Part shown: one piece after another, positions 17,580-27,191 of the stretch | Layout of the letters: every line of letters starts with the position of its first letter | How positions within the stretch are numbered: the stretch's first letter is position 1 | NCBI GenBank assembly: GCA_000309945.1 | Contig: CM001633.1 | Location: 4,041,912 to 4,105,911, forward strand | DNA length: 64,000 bases | Source of the DNA: Leptolyngbyaceae cyanobacterium JSC-12 | Lineage (GTDB): Bacteria > Cyanobacteriota > Cyanobacteriia > Leptolyngbyales > Leptolyngbyaceae | Direction: 5' to 3' | Notes under the pieces: model-generated | Told to the model about the DNA's origin: nothing | Seen by the model: the letters and a program-made list of their open reading frames with translations, nothing else | Databases searched by the model: none | Translations under genes and position numbers: made by a program

Positions 17580-18342
17580 CTGCTAAACTAGCCGAATTGG
17601 CTGATGCCAAGGCTTTTGCCGTTTCCTCTTTTAACCAATTCTCGAATAGTTCGTTCAACAAGCGCTGCTGCATCGCCGCATCTAACTGGGCGGGAAAAAA
17701 CTTTTCTAGCCTTAAGATAATGAACCATTCGTTCAATCGGGCTGGGGGGATAAGTTGTCCGGGCTTGCTGGTGAGCAAGAGCTTGGCAATAACTGGATGG
17801 GGCACACCCAATTCAACGGGTCCCAACAGTCCTCCTGTTTCCGCCTCTACCCCCAATGAATGTTCGCGTGCCAACTTTTCAAAAGATTCTTCACCTTCCT
17901 GAATGCGAAAATATAATTCTTGCGCGGTTCCAAGATCTTTCACACGAATCAGCGAGTAAATGACGCGATCAAGCTGAGTCTTGCGCTCCAGGAAGTAAGG
18001 TTCGAGCTTATTCCCCCACGTTTCCTGTTTATACCGTTCCAATCGCACAGTTCGAGTAATCACAGGTTCTAACTGCTCACGTGAAAGATTTTTTTCAGCC
18101 AACCAGGCTTGTACGTCGGCTTCTGATTTCAACTGTTGCTGTTGATAAAACTGCTGACAGGCTTGCAGAGTTTCTTCAGAGGTTAACTGAATCCCAGCGA
18201 TTTCTTGATCAATCAATACCTCCCGCAGCAATTGGGGCAATAGCCCGTAGTGCCTGAGCAGCAGAATCATCTCATCAATAGTGCCTGCGCGATCGCGCAG
18301 CGCATTCAGTAACGGCGAAGACGACTGTAAAGTTTGAACCAT
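17566..18342 (-). CDS. Parvulin-type (PpiC/SurA) peptidyl-prolyl isomerase
   Basis: A 258-residue protein with an N-terminal helical SurA-like part (~1-115) and a parvulin domain near 120-225 (VIYSLIRVKDLGTAQELYFRIQEG, FEKLAREHSLGVEAETGGLLGPV, PGQLIPPARLNEWFIILRLEKFF). The architecture resembles cyanobacterial foldases next to secretion or peptide-export genes, which are not present here. I see no signal peptide. The frame is open to a TTG at 18378, but the ATG at 18342 (MVQTLQSSSPLLNAL) is more likely. It converges with the phosphopantetheinyl transferase. Confidence 0.82.
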   Translation of the reverse strand: MVQTLQSSSPLLNALRDRAGTIDEMILLLRHYGLLPQLLREVLIDQEIAGIQLTSEETLQACQQFYQQQQLKSEADVQAWLAEKNLSREQLEPVITRTVRLERYKQETWGNKLEPYFLERKTQLDRVIYSLIRVKDLGTAQELYFRIQEGEESFEKLAREHSLGVEAETGGLLGPVELGVPHPVIAKLLLTSKPGQLIPPARLNEWFIILRLEKFFPAQLDAAMQQRLLNELFENWLKEETAKALASANSASLAASSN

Positions 18343-18603
18343 GCCTAATTCAGTACTCGGTATCTTTAGAGTTCCCAATAAACCATTCTCGCAACTGGTT
18401 TGTGAAAGCAGGTTGTGAACGGGTTAAGGTTTAGTGTAAGAGCAAGATGAAGCAAAAGAATTGAAATATTTAGTTTCAGTTAGAGCCGTATTCAAGAGAT
18501 CTTCGTAATCTCCCAGAGAATTTAAGATGTGACTATATACTTTTCAAGGTCGGATCGTAGGGAGCATCCTGCATCCTAACCCGTTTATTTGAAGGGAGGT
18601 ATT

Positions 18604-19629
18604 ATGCGTTTTGTGTTCTTAATTCCTGATTTGTACCCAAAACTATTTGTTCATTGCTTGGAGACTACTCTAAACCTTGCTCGCTTACAAAGCTTGCGAG
18701 ATTTTGTCCGGCTAAAAATGATGCCAGTAGATATTGTCTACGGTGGCACTCTCAACATTATGCGGCATTGTGCGGTTGCCCAGAGTTGTGGAGTAGAAGC
18801 TGTTTTAGCCACTCCTAGAGGTGTAGATACCTATAGGCGGGAGCATAGACTATATAACCTTCCATTTATTCGTTGGGCAGATCGGAGACCTGACGACATT
18901 TGCCTAGTGCCAGATTTTGTTAGCGAATTAGTTGATGAAGTGCAAGGTTCCGCGATCGTCTACTTACAAGTTCCTACTCACACTCGCAACAACTTCAACT
19001 ACAAAGATAACCGAGTAACACTCTGGACAGACTCCCCTTACATGCAAAAGATTTGCCAGGAAACTTTTCCTGGAAAGAAAGTTGCTATTGTTCCTAATAT
19101 TATTGATAATTGCCAATTCCCTTTTATTCCTCAATCTGAACGTGAAGAAGGGTTAATTTTTGCTTTTCCTAGGAAAGGACCTGAATTTATTGCCCAAGTC
19201 CAGAAGTTTTATAAGGAAATGGGGGGAACTTACTGGCGATTTGAATTAATTGATGGATTGTCAATTCACGAACTGGCAAAACAATTTAGCCGACCTCAAG
19301 CATTTTTAGCATCTGCTGAAATTGAAGGATGTGCATTACCTCCTCAAGAATCGATGGCGTCAGGCATTGTAGTGATTGGTAAAACTGCCAAAGGTGCAAA
19401 TTTCTGCATGGAGCATCGACAAACCGCAATGACAGCAGAAAATCCTAAAGAAGCAGCTCAATGTTTAATTGAGCTTGAAGATTTAGAACTGCGAGATACT
19501 TTGTCACGCAATGCTTATCAGTATATTAGTCAGTATTTCCCCAATGCTGTTCCACAGCAGTTCTGGCTGCAAACAATTGCACACTATCAAGCTCGAACGC
19601 AGAAGGAGCAAATTCTCCAAGCTGCTTAG
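18604..19629 (+). CDS. GT4-like glycosyltransferase
   Basis: A 341-residue GT-B fold glycosyltransferase. The C-terminal donor-binding half carries FLASAEIEGCALPPQESMASGIVVIGKTAKGANF (~235-270, split), with the E...PPxExMAxG pattern of GT4 enzymes; the N-terminal half has a Rossmann-like start (MRFVFLIPDLYPKLF). The start is the ATG at 18604, with GGGAGGT four bases upstream, which decides against the in-frame TTG at 18589. Acceptor and sugar are unknown. A broken glycosyltransferase follows, so this was perhaps a small cell-surface polysaccharide cluster. Confidence 0.8.
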   Translation: MRFVFLIPDLYPKLFVHCLETTLNLARLQSLRDFVRLKMMPVDIVYGGTLNIMRHCAVAQSCGVEAVLATPRGVDTYRREHRLYNLPFIRWADRRPDDICLVPDFVSELVDEVQGSAIVYLQVPTHTRNNFNYKDNRVTLWTDSPYMQKICQETFPGKKVAIVPNIIDNCQFPFIPQSEREEGLIFAFPRKGPEFIAQVQKFYKEMGGTYWRFELIDGLSIHELAKQFSRPQAFLASAEIEGCALPPQESMASGIVVIGKTAKGANFCMEHRQTAMTAENPKEAAQCLIELEDLELRDTLSRNAYQYISQYFPNAVPQQFWLQTIAHYQARTQKEQILQAA

Positions 19630-19831
19630 GAATGGGAATTAAATAAGTTCGATATTTGGTCAGGCGGATTCTGCTGTCAAAATCCATTGCAGGGTATAGA
19701 TTGGGACTGTTAAACCCGATGAACTGCTGAGTGACCTGATTCCAGATGCCAAACCGGGGAGCGTCCCCCGCACAGGAGACCTGTGGGCAGTCCCTCAGTG
19801 CGATTTTCTGTGTCCTGGTGGAAGGGGGACA

Positions 19832-21000
19832 ATGGGGAGCCTTACCAGGAGACTCTATATTTGCGGTTGGCATGATTCAGAAGAGTATGAAAGAACGAAA
19901 TCATCTTTAGGAGTTATTGACGAAAAGCAAGAGCAGATTTTGATGATGACTCTCTACAATGAAGATATTAGTAATTCTAAGTTTTGGCTATCAAGATTTC
20001 TGCCACTTTTGAAGGAAATCTATCAGCTAGTTAAACGATCAGATTTAATTCATTCTCATTACTGTCATAATCTAACGCGTCCAATTGAGTTCTTTTCTCT
20101 GGCTTTTGGCGCATTCATGGGCAAAAAAACAATCAGTGTTACTGATATTGATTTGCGTCGAGATGCTGAAATGAACTTTCAGCTCAAAAAATGGTCACTT
20201 AAGAGTTATATGATTTGTAAGTGTATTTATGATCCCATTCGAAGTTTACAGCATTGGTTTATGGTTTAATTTTGCTCTCTTATGCTGTTTAAGGAGCAGA
20301 AGCTTTGCGATGATTATGGTCGTGGTAGAGCAAACGTTAAACTGATGCTTGATCCTAATTTCTCGCAGCATCATATTGTTTCTCAACAGGCAACTGAGAA
20401 GAAGATTGCGGCTTTGAGTGACTCTACTCAGCCTCTTGAACTGGTTTATTTTGGTCGATTAACTTACTACAAAGGGGTAGATCGTTGCATTCAAGCCTTA
20501 GCTCAAGCCAGGAGTATGGGTGCTGATAATGTGCACCTCAGTATTATGGGAAGTGGTGAGGAAGCGATAATCTTCGCAATCTTGTGAAAACATTGAATTT
20601 AGAAAAGCATGTCACGTTTCTGCCACCTGTTCCTTATGGGGAAGCTTTTTTTGAAAAATTGCGGGGTTTTCGTTTAATGCTTGCAACTCCTCTCAGTGGA
20701 GATACTCCACGCGGTATATGGGATGCGATCGCTAGTGGAATTCCAGTTCTAGCGTTTGATACACCGTTTTATCAGAGTATGATTGCTTATACTGGTGCGG
20801 TGGATTTAGTTCCTTGGCCGTCTGTTGAGCATCTCGCAAAACGAATTGAGTACTATAGCCGTAACAAGGCTGAATTAGTGCCTATGGTTCGAAAGGCGGT
20901 GGCAGTTGCCCATGAAAATACACAAGAAATTTGGCTCCAGCGACGAGTTGACTGGACGAATAAGTTATTTGAACCTGCGCAACAAGTTTCTCTCGCTTGA
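19832..21000 (+). pseudogene. Glycosyltransferase family 4-like, broken by a stop and a frameshift
   Basis: Three consecutive pieces read as one GT4 enzyme. The first (19832-20269) contains SDLIHSHYCHNLTRPIEFF and ends at a TAA at 20267. The same frame resumes (20270 onward) with EQKLCDDYGRGRANVKLM and ELVYFGRLTYYKGVDRCIQA. Near 20565-20575, after IMGSGEE, the frame shifts by what looks like a single-base loss, and the third piece reads NLEKHVTFLPPVPYGEAFFE to PRGIWDAIASGIPVLAFDT. All active-site regions appear, but no single frame spans the gene. The first ~15 residues look unlike a normal GT start, so the 5' end may also be lost. Sequencing error is the alternative. Confidence 0.75.
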
Positions 21001-21070
21001 ACGGCATCTGTCGAATTTCTAGATAGGCGATCGCCTCATTACTTATAGAAGCGATCGCAATTTATCTTGG

Positions 21071-22603
21071 TTATTGCCGAGAGGAGTACAGGTGCTTAAG
21101 TAGAATGTTGCTAGGGATGGGATGTCTACGATGAGTTGAAATATTCTGCCGTGCCATAGCTTCTGCTTCGGCATAGCGTTGCTTGTTTGCAACCACAATT
21201 TCAGCCGCTGCTAAAAAGTACTCAGTTGCTGATTTGAGTGAACGCTCTTGAGCCAAGTCATAGGCATATAGAGTTTTACCTTCCTCAATTAACCGCTTTA
21301 AGTCAGCACCTGTAAATCCTGCTGTTGCTGTCACAAGTTGGGGCATGTCTACGTCAGCAAGGGTGAGTGGAAGTTGCTTGAGACGAGCGTTTAAGATTGC
21401 AGTACGGGCATCCTCATCTGGCAGGCGCATTTCTAGCCATAGCTCAATTCGCCCAGAGCGCACTAGGGCTGGAGGAAGGTTGCTGATATCCATTGCAGTC
21501 ATCATGACGCAGACTCGTCCTGCTGTTTCGTTTTCCAAACCATCTAACAGTGTCAGCAAGTAGCGATAGAGTCCAGTTTCCCCACCTTCCTCAAAAATCA
21601 CATCTGTATCGTCAATAAACACGATCGCTGGTGCATTTTGCTTTGCGGCTTCAAACACATAATGAATCTTCTGGTAAAAGTCGCCTGTGCCAGAGATAAA
21701 GGTGCCATCAATCAAAAAGAACTTACTTTTAAGCCGATGGGCAAGTGCTCGCCCAATCGTTGTTTTACCAGTGCCAGGAGGTCCAGCTAACAATATACCG
21801 CGCTTTGGTTTGAGGTCAAGGGTTTTGACCAGTTCATCATGCTCCAAGGGCAGGATTAAATTGGTTTCCAGACTTTGCAAGATATCATCAATACCTTTGA
21901 GCGATGATAAATCTACAGGCTGAACTTCTTCCAAATCTACATTGCTGCTGAGCTGTTGAGATTTCAAGTATTCAATGAATCCATCAGTGGTTAAAGTTTT
22001 ATCCTGGTTCAATTCCAAGCAGGCACGCCGAAGTTGGTAGGCGTTGAGATTAGATGCAAAGCGGTAGATTTTGTCGTAGTCCAGGTTGACGGCGATCGCA
22101 TCCTCCAGATAGCGATAACACAAAAAACCGTAATCAACTGCCTGGAACTCATTTATGAAGACCGTCTCAGTTTGAGGGTAAATCTGGCTTAGGCAATAGC
22201 AATGGTGATCAGAGGAAACCACAAGCTTCTTTTCAGTCCTGGTTGCATAAGCGCATAGTTTACGGAGTGGTAGTTTTAATAACCCATCACGCAGTGTATT
22301 TCCACAACAAACTTGCAGCAGAATTTGTAAGTCATCGATCAACACAACTGAATGGTTGCGAAAAGCATTCATCACCATGCGCTCAAAGGCTTCTTCCAAT
22401 GCTAGAGGGTGATAATGACGAGTTTGATCAATGAAGTCGTACATTTGCAATAACTCGCCACCCAGATAATGATGCGCATGATGCAGCAAGGTTGATTTGC
22501 CAGAACCCTGGTTGCCCAAGATTTCCACAACTGGATAGGTGGGTAATTGTTGCAGTATCTGCTCAAAAGCTCGTTGTTGAGTGGGGAAGAGTGAAGTGGT
22601 CAT
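21071..22603 (-). CDS. Tandem P-loop AAA+ ATPase, function unknown
   Basis: A 510-residue protein with two ATPase modules. The N-terminal module (~1-240) has Walker A EILGNQGSGKSTLL and Walker B SVVLIDDLQIL, more like a bacterial AAA-16/STAND ATPase. The C-terminal module is a classical AAA+ with GILLAGPPGTGKTTIGRALA (~265), Walker B AIVFIDDTDVIFEEGG (~327), an arginine finger-like ALVRSGRIELWLEM and a lid helix. The frame extends to 22753, but the ATG at 22603 (MTTSLFPTQQ) follows CAGGAAACC. It is in line with, and downstream of, a 68-residue gene and divergent from the AAA-like gene at 23129. Confidence 0.75.
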   Translation of the reverse strand: MTTSLFPTQQRAFEQILQQLPTYPVVEILGNQGSGKSTLLHHAHHYLGGELLQMYDFIDQTRHYHPLALEEAFERMVMNAFRNHSVVLIDDLQILLQVCCGNTLRDGLLKLPLRKLCAYATRTEKKLVVSSDHHCYCLSQIYPQTETVFINEFQAVDYGFLCYRYLEDAIAVNLDYDKIYRFASNLNAYQLRRACLELNQDKTLTTDGFIEYLKSQQLSSNVDLEEVQPVDLSSLKGIDDILQSLETNLILPLEHDELVKTLDLKPKRGILLAGPPGTGKTTIGRALAHRLKSKFFLIDGTFISGTGDFYQKIHYVFEAAKQNAPAIVFIDDTDVIFEEGGETGLYRYLLTLLDGLENETAGRVCVMMTAMDISNLPPALVRSGRIELWLEMRLPDEDARTAILNARLKQLPLTLADVDMPQLVTATAGFTGADLKRLIEEGKTLYAYDLAQERSLKSATEYFLAAAEIVVANKQRYAEAEAMARQNISTHRRHPIPSNILLKHLYSSRQ

Positions 22604-22718
22604 AATCAGGTTTCCTGGTATGAGGTGGATATTGAAGCCCGAAATTTGGTCATTAACGGAGACGCACTGCCATACCTCCTGTGGAAGATGGCAACTAGTT
22701 GGGTTGCAGAGGCAAAGC

Positions 22719-22925
22719 TTACTGAGTATTGCGATCGCAGTGGGCAAGTTCACGCGACTCTTGCCGGACTTTCCCAGTTATTACAGCTTGTTGCAACTGC
22801 ATAAAAGCTGTACGGTCTTCAGGTCCATATTTGGATTGCAGCAGTTGGCGTAGTTGGTTTTCAGCCGCGATCGTGAGATACCCCGTCGTCAGGGCGTGTT
22901 GAACAACATCACGGATCAGAATCAT
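22719..22925 (-). CDS. Small conserved cyanobacterial hypothetical protein
   Basis: A 68-residue helical protein (VVQHALTTGYLTIAAENQLR, LLQSKYGPEDRTAFMQLQQA, then TGKVRQESREL). This LRxLLQxKY...LQxA...GxVxQES layout is one I recognise as a recurring small cyanobacterial family without an assigned function. It sits 115 bases upstream of the tandem AAA+ gene on the same strand and may be co-transcribed with it. The ATG at 22925 is used; no membrane span or cysteine cluster is present. Confidence 0.6.
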   Translation of the reverse strand: MILIRDVVQHALTTGYLTIAAENQLRQLLQSKYGPEDRTAFMQLQQAVITGKVRQESRELAHCDRNTQ

Positions 22926-23128
22926 GTGTTATACCTAATGGTGATTATTTTTCATTCACTGAATAGCAATCCTGCCAACGCACAACGATTGTGTTGCCTG
23001 GAGGTCAGGAAACGTTCGATGAATCAACTGCTGACTACCATAGTTCACAGTGCAATCAGGGTGAAACTAACGCAGATTAGGAAAAACGGTTGACCGCATT
23101 AGGATCTTGCAGAGTGAATGGGTTGCCT

Positions 23129-24550
23129 ATGTCAGTTTCGCCCGAATCATTTGCTGAAGCCTCAGATTCATGGGATTTGAGCCGTTTGTACAATGATTTA
23201 GCTCATGTTAAAGGCACCCCTCTAACACCTGCAGAAAAAACTCGTTTGCGGGGATTGCTTCTGGGATATAGCCCTCAACAAATTGCCCGCGAACTGAACA
23301 TCACGTCCGCCGGACTGCGAGTTGAGTTATCCAGAACAATTTACCAATATGCCACTGTTCTGGTGGGCTTACCCCGTGGACAGGTGAGTTGGCAATCTAT
23401 CAGTCGGGTTTTAGAACAGGCTGGCTATCGACGCATCAGTAAGCAGTTAGGTTCTCCATTCCGTGGACTTGACTTAGCGAGCGAGCCTTTAACTGTCAAT
23501 CAAAACGGGGAGTTTCCTGATTTCACCCTCAATCCAGATGTTCCGGGGGGAAATATGCCCCTCAGTTCCAAGTTCTATATTGAGCGTCCCCCTATTGAGG
23601 CAAATTGTTTTCGCGAAATTTTGACCCCAGGAGCTTTGATTCGCATCAAAGCCCCCCGGCAAACGGGCAAAACCTCGCTCATGTCTCGGATTCTTTGCCA
23701 TGCTGAACAGGAAGGCTGTAGAGCATTCAGTTGGAGTTTTCAACTCAGCGATCGCGCAGACTTCCAGAATCAAACAACTTTCCTGCAGCGGTTCTGCGCT
23801 AATGTCAGTAGTCAACTGAATCTTCCGATTCGCATCAGTGATTATTGGAATGATTATCTGGGCAGTAAGATGAATTGCCGAGTGTATTTTGAACAATACT
23901 TGCTACCGGATAGCGATCGCCCATTGGTGATTGGGCTAGATGAAGTTGATCGGCTATTTCAGTATCCAGACATCGCTATTGATTTTTTTGGTTTATTGCG
24001 TGCCTGGTTTGAAGAAGCTAGAGTGCGAGAAATCTGGCAACGATTGCGCTTGATTCTAGTGCATTCCACAGAAGTTGAAATTCCCATGGAAAACCATCAG
24101 TCTCCCTTTAACGTTGGTTTAACAGTGGTACTCAAAGACTTTAGACCCCATCAGGTTTGGGAACTGGCGCAACGCTATGGACTGAACTGGACTGCCGCAC
24201 AGATTGAGCAATTAATCCAGTTAGTCGGGGGACATCCCTTTCTGGCACAACAGGTGCTTTATCACATTACAGCCAAACACATGACGTTAGCAGCCCTGCT
24301 TGAATCGGCAGTTACCGATCCGGAAATCTTTGGAGATCACTTGAGGCGGTATCGGGATATGTTGCAGCAGGATTCTAGATTAAGCAAGGCAATGGCAATG
24401 GTGGTTGCCAGTCCAGAGCCTGTTTGTCTGGAGGCTGCGATCGCCTTCAAGCTCCATAGTATGGGCTTGGTTCACGTTGAGGCAGGGCATGTCACTGTTC
24501 GATGTGAGCTTTATCGCCTTTACTTTCGTGATCTCTTACTAGAGCATTGA
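23129..24550 (+). CDS. HTH plus AAA-like (AAA_35) ATPase, vMAP-type
   Basis: A 473-residue protein. Residues ~8-100 form a helix-turn-helix-like domain (LTPAEKTRLRGLLLGYSPQQ, then IARELNITSAGLRVELSRTI) as found at the start of vWA-MoxR-associated and related cyanobacterial proteins. Residues ~130-470 form an AAA_35-type STAND-like ATPase: YIERPPIEANCFREIL, Walker A KAPRQTGKTSLMSR (~174), Walker B LVIGLDEVDRLF (~269), sensor-like LILVHSTE and VGGHPFLAQQVLYHI. The frame is open upstream to 23090; the ATG at 23129 is preferred. Such architectures usually carry an effector or repeat domain, which is not present here. Role unknown. Confidence 0.78.
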   Translation: MSVSPESFAEASDSWDLSRLYNDLAHVKGTPLTPAEKTRLRGLLLGYSPQQIARELNITSAGLRVELSRTIYQYATVLVGLPRGQVSWQSISRVLEQAGYRRISKQLGSPFRGLDLASEPLTVNQNGEFPDFTLNPDVPGGNMPLSSKFYIERPPIEANCFREILTPGALIRIKAPRQTGKTSLMSRILCHAEQEGCRAFSWSFQLSDRADFQNQTTFLQRFCANVSSQLNLPIRISDYWNDYLGSKMNCRVYFEQYLLPDSDRPLVIGLDEVDRLFQYPDIAIDFFGLLRAWFEEARVREIWQRLRLILVHSTEVEIPMENHQSPFNVGLTVVLKDFRPHQVWELAQRYGLNWTAAQIEQLIQLVGGHPFLAQQVLYHITAKHMTLAALLESAVTDPEIFGDHLRRYRDMLQQDSRLSKAMAMVVASPEPVCLEAAIAFKLHSMGLVHVEAGHVTVRCELYRLYFRDLLLEH

Positions 24551-24664
24551 CCCAGAGGAATGCGGCATTAGGCAAAACGTTAGGCACTGCATGAGAGATT
24601 TTCCGACAAGCATAAGCAAAACGACTTCAAGCCAAACAGTTTAGAAAAGGAAAAGTTTTCAGGA

Positions 24665-26113
24665 ATGGAGGCATACCAGCAATCGCGACACGGCTATGAG
24701 TATCAGGTGGGGGGAAGCTTACCAGTTGGCTCACCTATATATGTGAAGCGCCAGGCAGATCAGGAACTGTACACTGCATTGAAGGCGGGAAAGCTTTGCT
24801 ATGTATTGAATTCTCGGCAGATGGGCAAATCCAGCCTGCGCGTGCAAACCATGCATCGGTTACAACATGAAGGCGTTCTTTGTGCGTCGGTAGATATATC
24901 AGAAATTGGTAGCCGCCACATTAGCGTGGAGCGGTGGTATACCGGATTTGCTTATGCCTTAAACACTCAACTGCAAGTATCCAATCTTTCTTGCTTTAAA
25001 GCATGGTGGTGCGATCGCTCATTTTTAACGCCAGCGCAACGGTTGGGAGGTTGGCTAGAGGAATGGGTATTGGCTAAGGTGACACAACCTGTAGTGATTT
25101 TTATTGATGAGGTCGATAGTTTACTAAGTTTGGAATTCCCAGCCGATGATTTTTTTGCACTGATTCGAGCCTGTTACAACAAGCGAGTTGATTATCCAGC
25201 CTATCAACGCCTGACCTTTGCGTTACTGGGGGTTGCCACTCCATCGGATCTCATTCTTGACAAGAGTCGGACTCCGTTTAATGTTGGACAAGCGATAACC
25301 CTGACAGGCTTTCAATATCCAGAAGCAATTCCTCTGCTGCCAGGTTTGAAGCAATGTTCTCAAGATCCTGAATTACTTCTGCAAGTGGTTTTGGCGTGGA
25401 CTGGAGGGCAGCCCTTTCTAACGCTCAAGCTCTGTAAGCTACTGCAATCGTCTCCTTATGTGATTCCAGCGGGCAATGAGGCAAGCTGGGTAGAACAGTT
25501 AGTGCATGCTCGAATTATTGAAAACTGGGAAGCCCAGGATGAACCACCTCATTTGAAAACGATTCGCGATCGCTTGCTGCGGGATGAACAGCGTGCCAAT
25601 CGGGTATTGGGCTATTACGAAAAGCTTCTAGAAACGGGTGTTTTGCTAGCCGATGAAAGTCCTGAACAAATTGAATTACGGCTCTCTGGCTTAGTGGTAG
25701 AACAAAATGGACAGCTTAAGATTTACAACCGAATATATGCCTCCATTTTCAATCTTCTATGGGTCGAGCAAGTGCTCAAAAACCAGCGTCCCTATGCCCA
25801 AGCCTTCCGAGCCTGGGTGTCTTCCAATCGTCAGGATACAACTCAGCTTTTGCGCGGCGATGATTTGCTTAATGCTCAGGTATGGGCTGCTGATAAAAGC
25901 TTGAGCGATCAAGACCACCACTTTTTGAGAGACAGCCTTGCCCTCGACAAGTCCATTACACTCAACGCTGAAATGGAAGCCAATCGTTTGCTGGAAGCGG
26001 CACGTCAGCAAGCGAGGCGTATAATGCTTATCGGCTTTAGCGTTTTGGTTATCTGCTTATCGTTGACGATCGCTATCACACTCGGAGCTGTATTCTATAA
26101 TTCCCGTCTTTGA
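24665..26113 (+). CDS. AAA-like (AAA_35) ATPase with C-terminal membrane anchor
   Basis: A 482-residue protein of the same AAA_35 family as the preceding gene: [20 protein letters not shown] (~12-31), Walker [15 protein letters not shown], Walker [30 protein letters not shown]. Residues ~452-477 form a single strong membrane span ([20 protein letters not shown]) preceded by a basic ARQQARR. In many cyanobacteria this module is fused to WD40 or other repeats; here it ends right after the span, so it may be a natural short form or a truncated gene. The 3' end overlaps the convergent DUF948 gene by 19 bases. ATG at 24665, with AGGAAAAG upstream. Confidence 0.78.
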   Translation: MEAYQQSRHGYEYQVGGSLPVGSPIYVKRQADQELYTALKAGKLCYVLNSRQMGKSSLRVQTMHRLQHEGVLCASVDISEIGSRHISVERWYTGFAYALNTQLQVSNLSCFKAWWCDRSFLTPAQRLGGWLEEWVLAKVTQPVVIFIDEVDSLLSLEFPADDFFALIRACYNKRVDYPAYQRLTFALLGVATPSDLILDKSRTPFNVGQAITLTGFQYPEAIPLLPGLKQCSQDPELLLQVVLAWTGGQPFLTLKLCKLLQSSPYVIPAGNEASWVEQLVHARIIENWEAQDEPPHLKTIRDRLLRDEQRANRVLGYYEKLLETGVLLADESPEQIELRLSGLVVEQNGQLKIYNRIYASIFNLLWVEQVLKNQRPYAQAFRAWVSSNRQDTTQLLRGDDLLNAQVWAADKSLSDQDHHFLRDSLALDKSITLNAEMEANRLLEAARQQARRIMLIGFSVLVICLSLTIAITLGAVFYNSRL

Positions 26114-26739
26114 CTCTCCCACTCCTCCACTGGGTCGGGGGCGGTTTCCGCCTCCAAATATTGCATATCTTCCATCACCTCACCCGATTTTGAAATAAAC
26201 CGAGTTCCATTGGCATCTGACTGATAGGAAGAGGGGGGAATAGAGTTATCGGGAGACTGAGAAGAGGCTTCTTCCGACATCACACGGCGAGGTTCAGTGC
26301 GATCGCGTTCCATATCCAATGATTCAGTGCCATGTCTTGAGGCCGGCAAGCGATCAACTCGGCGTTGCGGTGGCTGAGGGCGGGTAAAGGTTCTCCATGC
26401 CGTTTTCACTCCAGTGACTACACTGCGAGCACCCAGTTGCACTTTGCGAACCTGTTTGCGTGCTCCACTAATCGTCTGGTCTACTTGCTTGGCAACCTGT
26501 CCGGCGCTTTGTACCCCCTCGCTAATATCATCAGTTAGATCGCTAATTTCCATACCAGTTAAACGAATGGCTTCTAAGGTTGGCGGAAATTCTCGGCGTA
26601 AGGTTTCAAACAGCTTTTCGGCACTTCGAGCAGCCCGCGCTAACTCTCGCAGGGTTGGAATCATCACCAGCAGCATCACCGCCAGACTAATGGTGACGAA
26701 CAAAAGCGATAGAACTAACCAGAAAAGAGGATTGGTCAC
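26095..26739 (-). CDS. DUF948-like membrane-anchored protein
   Basis: A 214-residue protein with one N-terminal membrane helix ([20 protein letters not shown], ~6-25), then a helical stretch (~30-125) typical of DUF948 ([40 protein letters not shown]). The C-terminal ~85 residues are charged and disordered-looking. The start is a GTG (26739). A YtxH-domain gene is immediately upstream, in the same order as the DUF948/YtxH stress-associated pairs seen in other bacteria. Function unknown; probably a membrane-peripheral structural or stress protein. Confidence 0.72.
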   Translation of the reverse strand: MTNPLFWLVLSLLFVTISLAVMLLVMIPTLRELARAARSAEKLFETLRREFPPTLEAIRLTGMEISDLTDDISEGVQSAGQVAKQVDQTISGARKQVRKVQLGARSVVTGVKTAWRTFTRPQPPQRRVDRLPASRHGTESLDMERDRTEPRRVMSEEASSQSPDNSIPPSSYQSDANGTRFISKSGEVMEDMQYLEAETAPDPVEEWESQRREL

Positions 26740-26750
26740 GGAAACAAGCC

Positions 26751-27104
26751 TTACAGCCGAGGTGCACGATTGGTTGAGTTTGCTTTGGGTGCCAGATTAG
26801 GGTCGGCACTTTCCAAAATTTGGTGTTCTCGCTGCGTTGCCTCTAACCCAGCGGAGACAGCTTCTTTTAAGCGCGTTAAGGTACTATCCCAATTCCGCAC
26901 AGCATTTTCCGAAAGACGATCTGCCTGAATTTGGACACTGGTAGACAAGTCTTCTGCTAGTTCTGGCAAAGCATCGGCAGATTTTTTCAGGATTTGGCGG
27001 GTTTCTCGACCAGCACGAGGGGCAAGCAAAATTCCTGCGAGCGCCCCAAAGGCAGCCCCTAACACTAACCCTCCTACAAAAGCCCCTCCACGATTGTTTG
27101 ACAT
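26751..27104 (-). CDS. YtxH-domain small membrane protein
   Basis: A 117-residue protein with the YtxH pattern: a glycine/alanine-rich membrane helix (GAFVGGLVLGAAFGALAGIL, ~6-25), then LAPRAGRETRQILKKSADAL and an amphipathic helix. YtxH proteins are linked to general stress responses in Gram-positive bacteria; the molecular role is unknown. The ATG at 27104 has a strong GGAGGAATC just upstream, which decides the start over the longer frame at 27131. It is followed 11 bases on by the DUF948-like gene, forming an operon. Confidence 0.82.
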   Translation of the reverse strand: MSNNRGGAFVGGLVLGAAFGALAGILLAPRAGRETRQILKKSADALPELAEDLSTSVQIQADRLSENAVRNWDSTLTRLKEAVSAGLEATQREHQILESADPNLAPKANSTNRAPRL

Positions 27105-27191
27105 GATTCCTCCAAGCCAACTGGCAGTCACCTACTAATTTATCGTGCATTGGAACTAGAGAACGGTTTCTCCAGCCACTCTATTTCAGGT

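Noticed and set aside
18343-18378. TTG start adding 12 residues to the parvulin-like gene
   Set aside because: No ribosome site and an unconvincing extension; the ATG at 18342 was preferred.
20996-21070. GGCGATCGCC palindromes as a terminator
   Set aside because: These are HIP1 sites, abundant across the window, and no T-run follows a stem.
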